64,000 nucleotides of DNA from Corynebacterium lowii. GTDB taxonomy: Bacteria; Actinomycetota; Actinomycetes; Mycobacteriales; Mycobacteriaceae. Of this stretch, positions 37,994 to 46,422 are shown in pieces (within the stretch, counting starts at the first letter, position 1; every line of letters begins with the position of its first letter). Under the pieces are notes generated by a model that worked only from the letters and a program-made list of their open reading frames with translations, did not search any database and had not been told where the DNA came from. Location: NCBI RefSeq assembly GCF_001412085.1, contig NZ_LKEV01000006.1:1-64000 (forward strand). The letters run 5' to 3'. A program made the position numbers and the translations under genes.

Positions 37994-39400
37994 TTACTTT
38001 TCCCCGAAGCGGCGGGTATCGCGTACCTCGATGGGGAAATCGGCATCCGGGCCAATCAGACCATTGAGCTTGTTCAGGCCGTTGCGGCCGTGCAGCTGCT
38101 GGCGGGTGGTGGCCAGGTTCCAGCGCTTGCGCGAGAGGGCATTGAGACCCCAGGCGAAGGCGGCCACGAGGCGGTTGCGGAAGCCTACCAGGTACATCAC
38201 GTGCACGGCCAGCCACAGCAACCAGCCGATGAAGCCGGTGACCTCTACCTTGCCCATCTTCACCACGGCGGAGAAGCGGGAGATGGTAGCCATCGAGCCC
38301 TTGTCAAAGTACTCGAAAGGCTCGCGCTGCTCCGGCTGCTGGGTGCCCTCGGTCTCGGCGGCGATCTGCTCGGCTACGTACTGGCCGGTTTGAATGGCGG
38401 TCTGGGCCACGCCTGGCAGGCGGTTGAGGCCCATCATGTCACCGATGACAAAGACGTTCTTGTGCTCGCCCACGGTGAGATCGGGATTGACCTGCACGCG
38501 CCCGGCGCGATCCACCTCCACGCCGGCCTGATCTGCCACGAGCTTGCCCAGCGGGGAGGCGGCCACACCGGCGGACCAGATCTTGGTGTAGCTCTCGATG
38601 GTGTGCTCTTCCTCGCCGGCCTTGTAGGTCACGGAGGTCTCATCCACGTTGGTGACCATTGCGCCGAGCTTGACCTCCACGCCGAGCTTTTCAAGCTGAC
38701 GCTGAGCCTTGCGGCCCAGGCGCTTACCGAAGGGCGGGAGGACCTGGGGCGCGCCGTCGAGAAGCAAAATCTTGGCGGAATCGGTGGAGAAGTTGCGGTA
38801 CTCGCCGGAAAGCGTGCGGTGCGCCATCTCCGCGAGCTGACCGGCCAGCTCCACGCCGGTGGGGCCCGCGCCCACGATGACGAAGGTCAGGAGGCGCTCG
38901 CGCTCGGCGGGATCGGTGGTCAGCTCGGCGCGCTCGAAGGCGCCGATGATGCGGGCGCGGATCTCCAGGGCGTCGTCCAGCGTCTTCATGCCGGGGGCGT
39001 ACTGGGCAAAGTGATCGTTGCCAAAGTAGGACTGCCCAGCACCGGCGGCGATAATGAGGGAATCGTACTCGTAGCTGCGCTCGTAGTTGCCCAGGTGAGT
39101 GGTCACGGTCTTGGACTCAATATCAATGTCGGTGACCTCGCCCTTGACCACGGAGGCGTTCTCCTGCCCCGCGAGGATTTGGCGGGTAGACGGGGCGATC
39201 TCCCCAGAGGAAAGAATACCCGTGGCTACCTGGTAGAGCAGGGGCTGGAAGAGGTGGTGGTTACCGCGGTCAATGAGGGTGACGTCAACGTCGGCGTCCT
39301 TGAGGTCCTTGGTGGCAAAAAGGCCGCCGAAGCCGGAGCCGATCACGACGACGTGGTGGCGCCCACCTGCGGGGCGGTAGGCCTTCTTCTCGGATGACAT
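37994..39400 (-). CDS. ndh: Type II NADH dehydrogenase
   Basis: 468 residues. FAD fold VVVIGSGFGGLFATKDLKDA, then NHHLFQPLLYQVATGILSSGE; NADH fold FVIVGAGPTGVELAGQLAEM; late FAD motif VFVIGDMMGLNRLPGVAQTAI. The hydrophobic C-terminal part (TGFIGWLLWLAVHVMYLVGF) attaches the enzyme to the membrane. It passes electrons from NADH to menaquinone without proton pumping. The ATG at 39400 is preceded by GGAG about nine bases upstream. Confidence 0.97.
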   Translation of the reverse strand: MSSEKKAYRPAGGRHHVVVIGSGFGGLFATKDLKDADVDVTLIDRGNHHLFQPLLYQVATGILSSGEIAPSTRQILAGQENASVVKGEVTDIDIESKTVTTHLGNYERSYEYDSLIIAAGAGQSYFGNDHFAQYAPGMKTLDDALEIRARIIGAFERAELTTDPAERERLLTFVIVGAGPTGVELAGQLAEMAHRTLSGEYRNFSTDSAKILLLDGAPQVLPPFGKRLGRKAQRQLEKLGVEVKLGAMVTNVDETSVTYKAGEEEHTIESYTKIWSAGVAASPLGKLVADQAGVEVDRAGRVQVNPDLTVGEHKNVFVIGDMMGLNRLPGVAQTAIQTGQYVAEQIAAETEGTQQPEQREPFEYFDKGSMATISRFSAVVKMGKVEVTGFIGWLLWLAVHVMYLVGFRNRLVAAFAWGLNALSRKRWNLATTRQQLHGRNGLNKLNGLIGPDADFPIEVRDTRRFGEK

Positions 39401-39616
39401 GGGCGTGTACGCTCCTGTTTTTCGATTGAGGTGCAGTGCTAGTGCAGATGATGTTAGTCGCCTCTCTCACCTTTGGCAGTGCACGGGCCACAGGAACCCA
39501 CCCATTCGGGCTAAAACACACAATGAAGGTGGGAGGGATTTTTGTTTTAGCGCGCTGAGCCCTGCGCTGGGTATCGTTGTGAAGCGGTGAACGGATATGA
39601 AGGCACAGAGGCACAC
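39401..39616. promoter_or_regulatory. Divergent intergenic region ndh / cyclopropane synthase homologue
   Basis: 216 bases without a gene. Candidate -10 boxes are TATCGT (about 39569-39574, plus) and TAACAT read on minus near 39448-39453. A T-rich stretch (GGGATTTTTGTTTTAG, 39535-39550) is present but no stem precedes it. I see no operator I can name. Confidence 0.35.
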
Positions 39617-40897
39617 ATGACACACCAGCACCTCGCGGCCATTGACATGGAGGCCTGGCCGGGGCTTGCCGCCGTGCCGAGGGATTGGCGGATGCGCAGG
39701 CGCGCGCGCCGCGCCGAGGCGGAGTTTGCTCAGGCATGCCAGGAGGCGGGGTTGGATTTGGAATCCGAACGCCCGGACCTCGTAGTGGAACACGAGGAAC
39801 TTTTTTATCGCCTCGCGGCCTCCGGCTGGCTGGGGCTGGCGGAATCATATATGGCGGGGGAATGGTGGGCCAGCGATCTGCACGCGGTGCTCATGGCCTT
39901 GTTGCGCGCCGGGTACAAGCCCGCGCGCGGCGAGGTACGTCCGCGCCCTTATGACGGTGGCGCGCTGCCCGCCGATTTGGTGGAGTTCTCCTCCGCCGAT
40001 GACATGAGTTTCATGGGAGGGCTCTTTGAATCCGGGGTGCCCACCACGGTGCGGGAATCCGTGCCGAGCTTTGTCCGCGGTGCCGGGCACGGCAACGAGC
40101 CGGGCACACATTTTGTGGACATCACCCGCGTGGCCCCGCCCGTGGCAATCGAGCGCGCGGATTTAGAGGCCGCCCAGGCCACGGCGGTGCAGGCGCTTCT
40201 CGACGCCGCGGAGGTCCGGCGCGGCACCGACGTTCTGGAATACCCGGCCACGGGGGGAGCGGTGGCGCTGGCCGCCGTGGATCGCGGGGCACGCCCCAGC
40301 GCCGTGACCGCCGACGCTACCTGCGCCAGTGCCACCGAGGAACGCCTTACCCTCGCCGGGGTGACCGACGCGCGCACCGTGACGATGCCGCAGCCGGTGG
40401 CACCCGGTGGGGTTCGTCCCCAGGCGGAGGCCGTGGTGAGCGTGGAATACCTAGAACAGCTCAGCCCCGCCCAGCGAGCGGACTTCATGGCCAGCCTGGA
40501 TCAATCCCTGCACCCAGGGGGCTATTGCGCGATACAGGCCCTGGTGGCCACTGCGGAGTTTGGTGCGGCGGCGCAGCGCAGCGTGGATGTGCTGCGGGCC
40601 TATATCTGGCCGGGGCTGGAATACCCCAGCGTGGAACAGGTACATCGGCTGGCAGATCAGGAAAGCCGGCTGCGGGTGGTGGCCGAGAGGCATTTTGCCG
40701 AGCACTACTCCCTGGCCCTCAAGCTCCATGCGGAATGCTTTGAGGCGCACTCCCGAGAGGCCGCCGCGGCGGGCTTTGATCGCGTGTTCCGCCGCCTGTG
40801 GCGCTATCAGTTTGCCCTGCGCCGCGCCCTGCTGGATACCGGCATGATCGAGGCGGTGCAGTTTAGCCTCACGCACCGCCGACGCCGCGGGCGCTAG
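39617..40897 (+). CDS. ufaA: Cyclopropane-fatty-acyl-phospholipid synthase homologue, degenerate
   Basis: 426 residues from ATG 39617 (AGAGG eight bases before; a GTG at 39587 is open). Family features remain: GLAESYMAGEWWASDLHAVL in the first third and AYIWPGLEYPSVEQV and HYSLALKLHAECFEAH in the last. But the SAM-binding loop reads VLEYPATGGAVALAA where the family has a D/E-x-G-x-G-x-G loop, and the usual HYDxGN(D)FY region is replaced (RPYDGGALPADLVEFSS). Catalysis is therefore doubtful. The ndh-ufaA-MFS order matches C. glutamicum. Confidence 0.8.
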   Translation: MTHQHLAAIDMEAWPGLAAVPRDWRMRRRARRAEAEFAQACQEAGLDLESERPDLVVEHEELFYRLAASGWLGLAESYMAGEWWASDLHAVLMALLRAGYKPARGEVRPRPYDGGALPADLVEFSSADDMSFMGGLFESGVPTTVRESVPSFVRGAGHGNEPGTHFVDITRVAPPVAIERADLEAAQATAVQALLDAAEVRRGTDVLEYPATGGAVALAAVDRGARPSAVTADATCASATEERLTLAGVTDARTVTMPQPVAPGGVRPQAEAVVSVEYLEQLSPAQRADFMASLDQSLHPGGYCAIQALVATAEFGAAAQRSVDVLRAYIWPGLEYPSVEQVHRLADQESRLRVVAERHFAEHYSLALKLHAECFEAHSREAAAAGFDRVFRRLWRYQFALRRALLDTGMIEAVQFSLTHRRRRGR

Positions 40898-42219
40898 ATT
40901 GCGCTGAGGTCCTGTTCACGGGTCTCGTGCATGACGATGATGGCGATGAGAGAGATCACGGAGACCACTCCCAGATAGAGGCCCACGGCGCTCACACCGA
41001 ACTTGGCGTTCAAGGCGGTGGCGATGAAGGGGGCGATGGCCGCGCCCAGGATAGAAGCCACGTTATAGGCGATGCCGGAGCCGGTATAGCGGACGTTGGT
41101 GGGGAAGAGCTCGGGGAGAACCGCAGACATGGGGCCGAAGATGAGCCCCATGAGCAACATGCCGATGCTTAGGAAGAGCAGCACGCTGGTGGTGTTGGCG
41201 CTGCCACTGCCGAGGAAGAGGGAGAAGGTGGCACTAAAGACGATGATGGCCACCGTGACCCACAGCAGGGTGGGCTTGCGGCCTACCTTATCGGCCAGCC
41301 ATCCGGAAAGGGGCACGCCCGCGATGAAGCCGAAGATGGAAATGAGCTGGAGCTTGAGGAAGTCTGTATAGGCAAAGTTCAGGCCGGCTGCATCAATGCC
41401 GTAAGAGAGAATCCACGTGGTGACCAGGTAGAACAGGGTATAGCAGCCCACCATCACGAAGGTGCCGATGACGAGCGGGCCCCCGGCGGTGCGGAATACC
41501 TCAAGGAGCGGGGAGGAGACGCGCTTATCTTGGTCGATGACCTGTTGGAACACCGGGGTTTCTTCCAGGCGCAGGCGAACGTAGAGGCCCACGGCCACCA
41601 TCACCGCCGAGGCCAGGAACGGGATACGCCAACCCCACACCATGAAGGCATTATCGAGGTCACCATTGGTGTAATCGAAGGCCGAGACCAGGATGAGGAA
41701 GAGACCATTGGCGAGCAAGAAACCAAAGGGGGCACCCAGCTGTGGCCACATGGCGGCCCAGGCGCGCTTTCCCTCCTCGGCGGTTTCCGTGGCTAGGAGG
41801 GCCGCTCCCGACCATTCGCCGCCCAGGCCGAGGCCCTGGCAGAAGCGCATGAGCGCCAGCAGGGCCGGGGCGATGATGCCCACTTGCTGATAGGTGGGGA
41901 GCACGCCGATGAGGAAGGTGGCGATGCCCATAGTGAGCAGAGCAAAGACCAGGGTGGCCTTGCGCCCGATCACGTCCCCAAAGTGCCCAAAGATGATGGA
42001 AACCAGCGGACGAGCCAAGAAGGCCAGGCCGAAGGTGGCAAAGGAAGCCAACAGGCCTACGGTGGGATTTTCTGACTTGGGGAAGAAGAGATGGGGAAAG
42101 ACCGCCACGGTGGCGGTGGCGTAGACGTAGAAGTCATAGAACTCAATGGTGGTACCCACGGTGGAGGCGGTAATAACGCGGGTGCGCTCGCGGGCGGTGA
42201 GGGTTGGTGCTGTGGTCAT
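40894..42219 (-). CDS. MHS-family MFS transporter
   Basis: 441 residues, 12 predicted helices. Start TAPTLTARERTRVITASTVG, then GTTIEFYDFYVYATATVAVF, the MHS signature. Further motifs: HFGDVIGRKATLVFALLTMG (loop 2-3), LGLGGEWSGAALLATETAEE, and WLADKVGRKPTLLW. Members carry shikimate, proline/betaine or small carboxylates. The substrate is not clear. Its stop shares bases with the stop of the plus-strand gene (4-base convergent overlap). Confidence 0.9.
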   Translation of the reverse strand: MTTAPTLTARERTRVITASTVGTTIEFYDFYVYATATVAVFPHLFFPKSENPTVGLLASFATFGLAFLARPLVSIIFGHFGDVIGRKATLVFALLTMGIATFLIGVLPTYQQVGIIAPALLALMRFCQGLGLGGEWSGAALLATETAEEGKRAWAAMWPQLGAPFGFLLANGLFLILVSAFDYTNGDLDNAFMVWGWRIPFLASAVMVAVGLYVRLRLEETPVFQQVIDQDKRVSSPLLEVFRTAGGPLVIGTFVMVGCYTLFYLVTTWILSYGIDAAGLNFAYTDFLKLQLISIFGFIAGVPLSGWLADKVGRKPTLLWVTVAIIVFSATFSLFLGSGSANTTSVLLFLSIGMLLMGLIFGPMSAVLPELFPTNVRYTGSGIAYNVASILGAAIAPFIATALNAKFGVSAVGLYLGVVSVISLIAIIVMHETREQDLSAI

Positions 42220-42347
42220 GAACTGCCTTAACTATCGGTGAATCGTTGAGATAAAGGTACAATTCCGTGCGATGGGCGGCAAATCCCGTAAAATGAGATG
42301 AAAAAATTGTTTCCCCTTTCCGCGATTCTCGCGTTTGATGGAGTGCT
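42220..42347. promoter_or_regulatory. Divergent promoter region MHS transporter / TehA-like
   Basis: 128 bases. TACAAT (42258-42263) and TAAAAT (42289-42294) are -10 candidates for the plus gene, without a good -35. No Shine-Dalgarno is obvious before the TehA-like ATG except GGAG six bases upstream. Confidence 0.35.
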
Positions 42348-43229
42348 ATGAAAAAAGGAAACCTCCCACCCTGGGGGCCGGCTTGGTCCGGTGCCGCGCT
42401 CGGCACCGCAGGGTTTGCCATACTCGGCGGCCTTCATGGCTGGACCGTTATTTCTGCCCTTCTCACGTTGCTCGCCGCCGGATTGGTGCTGAGTATCCTC
42501 GCGGGCTGGGCGCGCCACCGTATTCCGCCGATAGAGCGAGCCTCCCTGCCTGCCTGGGCAATCCTTGGCATGGCGATCACCGCCGTGGGCATGGCACAGA
42601 CCCCGCTGACTCACCAGTGGTGGCTGCACGCGATCTTGGCAGGCCTGGGCGCGATCATCTGCGTGGGGGCCAACCTTGCCTACTGGCCAGCGCTGCGCGG
42701 AGAACTCAACTTCCTCTCGCTCTTTCCCGTGATGTCCCCCGTGGTGCCCGCCGTGGGCATGGCGCAGTGGGCGGCGTCGGGAGCTGGCGACGTCGTGAAG
42801 CTCATCGGTTGGGCGCTGTGCCTGCTGGCCATAGGCGGCGCGATTCCCGCCTTTATCCTGGTGTATCGCCGCATGCTGCCCCTGGGGCCACCCGCGCCCC
42901 TGGCGGCCACCTGCTGGATTCCCCTGGGTATCGTGGGGCAATCCGTCGTTGCGGTGCTCACCCTCGGCGGGCCACGCGCCTATGGCTGGATCGTGCTGGG
43001 GCTGGGTATTCCCCTGGCGCTCTGGGCCGCGTGGCGGCATTGGAGCAGCCTTCCGCAGTGGGCACCCTATAACCCAACCTGGTGGGCCTCCACCTTCCCC
43101 GTGGCCACCTGCGGGGCCGGGGCCTATGCGCTCGGCCTGCACGGGGCGAGCCTGGCCCTGCTCTATCTCCTCGTGATTCACTGGTGCATAGCCGCCGCCC
43201 GCGCGCTCAGCCACGCCGTGAAGGGATAG
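42348..43229 (+). CDS. TehA/SLAC1-type transporter (TDT family)
   Basis: 293 residues, about 10 hydrophobic helices. The first helix WGPAWSGAALGTAGFAILGG and the late WWASTFPVATCGAGAYALGL are characteristic of tellurite-resistance/dicarboxylate (TDT) anion channels. The protein is shorter than the usual 320-350. No soluble domain. It is followed six bases after its stop by the hydrolase-OsmC gene, so the two may form an operon. Confidence 0.85.
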   Translation: MKKGNLPPWGPAWSGAALGTAGFAILGGLHGWTVISALLTLLAAGLVLSILAGWARHRIPPIERASLPAWAILGMAITAVGMAQTPLTHQWWLHAILAGLGAIICVGANLAYWPALRGELNFLSLFPVMSPVVPAVGMAQWAASGAGDVVKLIGWALCLLAIGGAIPAFILVYRRMLPLGPPAPLAATCWIPLGIVGQSVVAVLTLGGPRAYGWIVLGLGIPLALWAAWRHWSSLPQWAPYNPTWWASTFPVATCGAGAYALGLHGASLALLYLLVIHWCIAAARALSHAVKG

Positions 43230-43234
43230 ACCAA

Positions 43235-44272
43235 TTGATTAGCATTGATAGCGCCAACTTCGTGATTGACCGCCCCGAGGGGGCCGTGCGCGGTTACGTG
43301 CTCTTCGCCCACTGCTTCAACAACCCGGCCGCCGTGCGCATTTCCCGACGCCTCACCGAGGTGGGCTACACGGTGCTGCGCGTGGAATACTCCGAGGAGA
43401 ACGCCCCCAACCTCCGGGAGGCCGCCGCCTGGATGTCCCGCAACGTGGGGAGCCCCAACCTGCTCATCGGGCACTCCCTGGGCGGGGCCGCGGCCCTGGC
43501 CGCCGCCAACGACGTCGAGGGCTTGAGCGCCGTGGCCAGCATCGCCGCGCCCTTTGAGGTGGTGGAAAGCAGCCTGCGGCTGGGGGATAGGGAGGTGCCG
43601 CTGAGCGGGGAGTTCCTGGACGATACCCGCACGGATAAGCAACGCACCCGCATCCAAGGGCTGCGCGTGCCCCTGCTCGTCATGCACTCCCCGGAGGATG
43701 TGGTAGTAAATATCGGCAACGCCCAATCCATCTACCGCCACGCCCACCAGCCCAAGAGCTTCATCAGCCTCGACGGGGCCGACCACCTGCTTAGCGACCC
43801 CACCCATGCGGCCTATGCCGCCGAGGTCATCGCCGCCTGGGCTGGGCGCTATATCCCGGAGCACGTGAGCGTCGATGCCGTGGCCAAGCCCGCGGAGGGC
43901 TCCGACTTCACCACGGAGATACGCTCCGGGCGCCACGTCATACTTGCCGACGAGCCCGTGAGCGTCGCCGGAGCCGCTGACCTCGGCCCCAACCCCTTCG
44001 ACCTGCTGAAGGCCTCGCTCGTGGCCTGTACCTCCATGACGATGGGTATGTACGCCCGACGCAAGGGATTCGACCAAGGAGACACCAGGGTAGAGGTGAA
44101 CCTCGAACAACGCCGCTGGGAGGAAGGGCTGCTGACCACTTTCCGGCGCGTGATTCACTTTGACCCGGCGCTCAATGAGGAACAGCGCGCCGGGCTGCTG
44201 CGCATTGCCGATAAGTGCCCGGTGCACCGCTTGCTAGAGGGCACCGTGAAGATTGAGACGGCGGTGGGTTAG
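43235..44272 (+). CDS. Alpha/beta hydrolase - OsmC fusion protein
   Basis: 345 residues from TTG 43235, with AAGGGA eight bases before; the longer frame upstream is inside the TehA-like gene. Residues 1 to about 215 are a hydrolase: GYVLFAHCFNNPAAVRISRR, LLIGHSLGGAAALAAAND, MHSPEDVVVNI, DGADHLLSD. Residues about 225-345 are OsmC with both redox cysteines, in LVACTSMTMGMYARRKG and DKCPVHRLLEG. OsmC proteins reduce organic hydroperoxides. The same hydrolase without OsmC stands at 20303-20962. Confidence 0.93.
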   Translation: MISIDSANFVIDRPEGAVRGYVLFAHCFNNPAAVRISRRLTEVGYTVLRVEYSEENAPNLREAAAWMSRNVGSPNLLIGHSLGGAAALAAANDVEGLSAVASIAAPFEVVESSLRLGDREVPLSGEFLDDTRTDKQRTRIQGLRVPLLVMHSPEDVVVNIGNAQSIYRHAHQPKSFISLDGADHLLSDPTHAAYAAEVIAAWAGRYIPEHVSVDAVAKPAEGSDFTTEIRSGRHVILADEPVSVAGAADLGPNPFDLLKASLVACTSMTMGMYARRKGFDQGDTRVEVNLEQRRWEEGLLTTFRRVIHFDPALNEEQRAGLLRIADKCPVHRLLEGTVKIETAVG

Positions 44273-44288
44273 GTTTGTTTATCGGCTT

Positions 44289-45212
44289 TTAACGGATAAA
44301 GCGGGGGAGAAGGCGCACGTAGACCACCATGCCCAGCAACTCCACCAGGGTTTGGGTGACCACCACGGCGGCCGCTCCCGGAACGGTGAGCGCCAGGGGG
44401 AGCACCACCAGGGAATTGCGGGTGGCCCCGGAAAAGACGAGGGCGCGGGTGGCGGGAACGTCCTGGTGGAAAACTTTGGCGGTGAGGGCACCGATGGGGG
44501 CCATGATGAGCAGAAAGGCCACGTAGATGGGTATTGCCGCCAGGGGAAGATCGTGGCGCACCGCCGGAATCTGCGAGGCCACCACCACGGCCAGGGTGAG
44601 CATCATCAGTGGCACCATGCTGGACTCGGCGGTGTGCTGAGCCCGTTGAGCGATGGGAAGCCGCTGGGTGAGGGCTGCGGCCGCGAAGGGCAGAGCGATG
44701 AGAAGAAGGAAGGCCCGAATGAAGGGGCTGAGCTGAAAGACCTCGCTTGCCGCCGGGGCAAAGAAGCGCAGATACACCGGTAAGAGAAGCATTTGCAGGC
44801 CCATGAGCAGGGGAGTGGCGGCCAAGAGCTTTTCCTTGGCTCCACCCGCGAGGCCGGAAAAGACGATGACATAATCCACGCAGGGGGCGAGCAACACCAG
44901 GAGTACGCCGATGAGAAGCGTGTGATTCTGAGCGATGGGGCGGGTGAGGAGGTAGACCACGGCGGGAACTAGCACGAAGTTGAGCACCAGGAGCGCAGCG
45001 AGGAAGCGGGTATCACGCAGAGAGGAACCCAGGGTGGAGCTCGGGGAAGCTAGCGGAAGCCCCAGGAAGGTGGCGTAGATGAGCGCCATGAGGAGGGGAT
45101 CAATCCACGCCTCCGAAACCGGGACGATGAGACCGACAGCTGCGCCGACGCCCAGGGCCAGGAGATAGAGGGGGATTTGGTGGCGATCTAACCAGGGGAC
45201 GATGCGAGCCAT
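44289..45212 (-). CDS. ACR3/BASS-family transporter, arsenic resistance-like
   Basis: 307 residues, 10 helices. Starts WLDRHQIPLYLLALGVGAAV. The conserved cysteine is in LLAPCVDYVIVFSGLAGG, the position of the essential Cys of ACR3 arsenite exporters. SGATRNSLVVLPLALTVP matches the second signature. Family labels vary (arsenic resistance protein, bile acid:sodium symporter). No ArsR or ArsC gene is near, but an ArsO-like monooxygenase lies at 46419-47435. Adjacent to the AAA ATPase (stop to start with no gap). Confidence 0.82.
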   Translation of the reverse strand: MARIVPWLDRHQIPLYLLALGVGAAVGLIVPVSEAWIDPLLMALIYATFLGLPLASPSSTLGSSLRDTRFLAALLVLNFVLVPAVVYLLTRPIAQNHTLLIGVLLVLLAPCVDYVIVFSGLAGGAKEKLLAATPLLMGLQMLLLPVYLRFFAPAASEVFQLSPFIRAFLLLIALPFAAAALTQRLPIAQRAQHTAESSMVPLMMLTLAVVVASQIPAVRHDLPLAAIPIYVAFLLIMAPIGALTAKVFHQDVPATRALVFSGATRNSLVVLPLALTVPGAAAVVVTQTLVELLGMVVYVRLLPRFIR

Positions 45213-46307
45213 TTAAGCAACCTCTAGCGGACCGCCGGGGCCAAGCAGAAACTCACGGAAATATGGCAGACGAAATTGAAGCATGCCCCAGGCTGGCGCC
45301 CGCACGAGATCGGCGCCCAGCAGGGCGTGCCGCAGCGTGGATAGAGAGGTGACGGGTTTGCCGAGTTCTTCCGAGATGCTTTTCATGCTGGCGGTATCAA
45401 CCTCGGCAACGCGCGCCATCGCCTGCAAAAACTCCACCTGACGGTGCGATAAGGCGGATACCTCCGGCAGGTGAACCTGATTGCCCATGATGGGAATGGC
45501 CTGTGCAGTGGCCTCGGTAACCTCATCTATCCCGATGGTGGTATCGGATAGCTCCCAGGCGAAAGAACCGATGAGTTGGATCAGATAGGGATAGCCATAG
45601 GCGCGTTCGGTGAGCAGGTTGGTGGCTTCGGGAGTGATGGACTTAGAGGAGGCCGCCACTGTTTCGCGGACCAGGCGGGCGGAATCCGCATTGGTAAGCG
45701 GGGCGAGTTGATAGCGCAAACTGCGGCGCAGAAAGGTGGTGCCGGGGTGTTCGAGGAGCGCGGCGACGCCGGCGGTGAGACCCGCACCGATGAAGGCGAC
45801 AGGGAGGTCATCGCGGATAGCGTCTTGGATGGAGGTGGCGAGGCGGTTGAGGTCCTGGGTGTTCGCGGCCTGTATCTCATCGACGGTAATGAGAACTCCG
45901 GTTACTGCACCGGCTAGTTCTCGCAACAGAGAGGTGAGTGTTTTAGTCACCTGTGGCGTATTTATGGGGTGCGTGGGTTCCGGGGTGGTGATGGACGAAT
46001 CCGCGACTATGGGTGAAGAATGATCTTTGTGTTGTGACAGCGCCGCGGGCAGCGCGTGCCCAACGAGTTTGTCGATCATGCCGGAATGGCTTGGAGCGCG
46101 GAGGGTGATCCAGCCATGCGTAAGGGCAACCTCCTCAAGTTCGTTGAGGAGGGCCGTTTTTCCGATGCCGCGCGAGCCGTTGATAAGTAAAGAGCGTCCG
46201 GTGGAACCGGGTGATCCCAGGGCCTGTGAGAAGTTTTCCAATATGGGTGTGCGGCCCGCCCATACGGTAGGCGACTCACCGAAGCCGGGACGGAAGGGGT
46301 TGTCCAT
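45213..46307 (-). CDS. AAA ATPase with C-terminal winged helix (copy 1)
   Basis: 364 residues. N-terminal NPFRPGFGESPTVWAGR, Walker A GSRGIGKT (44-51), Walker B VLITVDEIQ (138-146), sensor-like AFIGAGL, Arg pair in TTFLRRS, lid region, and a C-terminal winged helix (about 290-355: RQVEFLQAMARVAEVDTASM, then FRLPYFREFLL). The type resembles the ORC/STAND-like ATPases common in actinobacteria. A paralogue lies at 50041-51174; compared by eye about half of the residues agree in the ATPase core. Residues 72-120 are a variable insert. Likely leaderless: TAGACT is six bases upstream. Confidence 0.85.
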   Translation of the reverse strand: MDNPFRPGFGESPTVWAGRTPILENFSQALGSPGSTGRSLLINGSRGIGKTALLNELEEVALTHGWITLRAPSHSGMIDKLVGHALPAALSQHKDHSSPIVADSSITTPEPTHPINTPQVTKTLTSLLRELAGAVTGVLITVDEIQAANTQDLNRLATSIQDAIRDDLPVAFIGAGLTAGVAALLEHPGTTFLRRSLRYQLAPLTNADSARLVRETVAASSKSITPEATNLLTERAYGYPYLIQLIGSFAWELSDTTIGIDEVTEATAQAIPIMGNQVHLPEVSALSHRQVEFLQAMARVAEVDTASMKSISEELGKPVTSLSTLRHALLGADLVRAPAWGMLQFRLPYFREFLLGPGGPLEVA

Positions 46308-46313
46308 GAGGAC

Positions 46314-46319
46314 AGTCTA
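46314..46319 (-). promoter_or_regulatory. Leaderless -10 box of AAA copy 1
   Basis: TAGACT on minus, six bases before the ATG at 46307, with no Shine-Dalgarno. It fits the TANNNT -10 rule of the genus and would put the transcript start at the ATG. Confidence 0.55.
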
Positions 46320-46325
46320 CGCGGT

Positions 46326-46369
46326 TGGATAAAGTGGATAAATTGGGCGGCATGGATAAATTGGATAAA
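46326..46369. repeat. Five 9-bp tandem units upstream of AAA copy 1
   Basis: TGGATAAA occurs at 46326, 46335, 46353 and 46362; the missing slot at 46344 reads TGGGCGGC, a decayed copy. Unit length is 9 bp throughout. The array begins seven bases upstream of the -10 box, the position of an upstream activator or repressor site. Confidence 0.75.
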
Positions 46370-46408
46370 TCTCAGGAGGCTAGGGTGTCGAGAAGCCTCC
46401 AAAATGAC

Positions 46409-46422
46409 ATAATGTACATTAT
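46409..46422. promoter_or_regulatory. 14-bp perfect palindrome
   Basis: ATAATGTACATTAT, perfectly self-complementary and AT-rich in a GC-rich region. It overlaps the stop codon of the monooxygenase and lies about 90 bases before AAA copy 1. It looks like a binding site for a dimeric regulator but differs from the TetR operator candidate at 48668. Confidence 0.5.

Noticed and set aside
37928..39397. 489-codon open frame on plus opposite ndh
   Set aside because: Shadow of ndh; low-complexity His/Leu/Gly translation and no start signal.
46326..46369. CRISPR-like array
   Set aside because: Units are 9 bp and contiguous, with no spacers and no cas genes.
46375..46400. Hairpin GGAGGCT/AGCCTCC as terminator of the monooxygenase operon
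   Set aside because: Only 7 bp with a 12-base loop and no T-run on minus; too weak to call.
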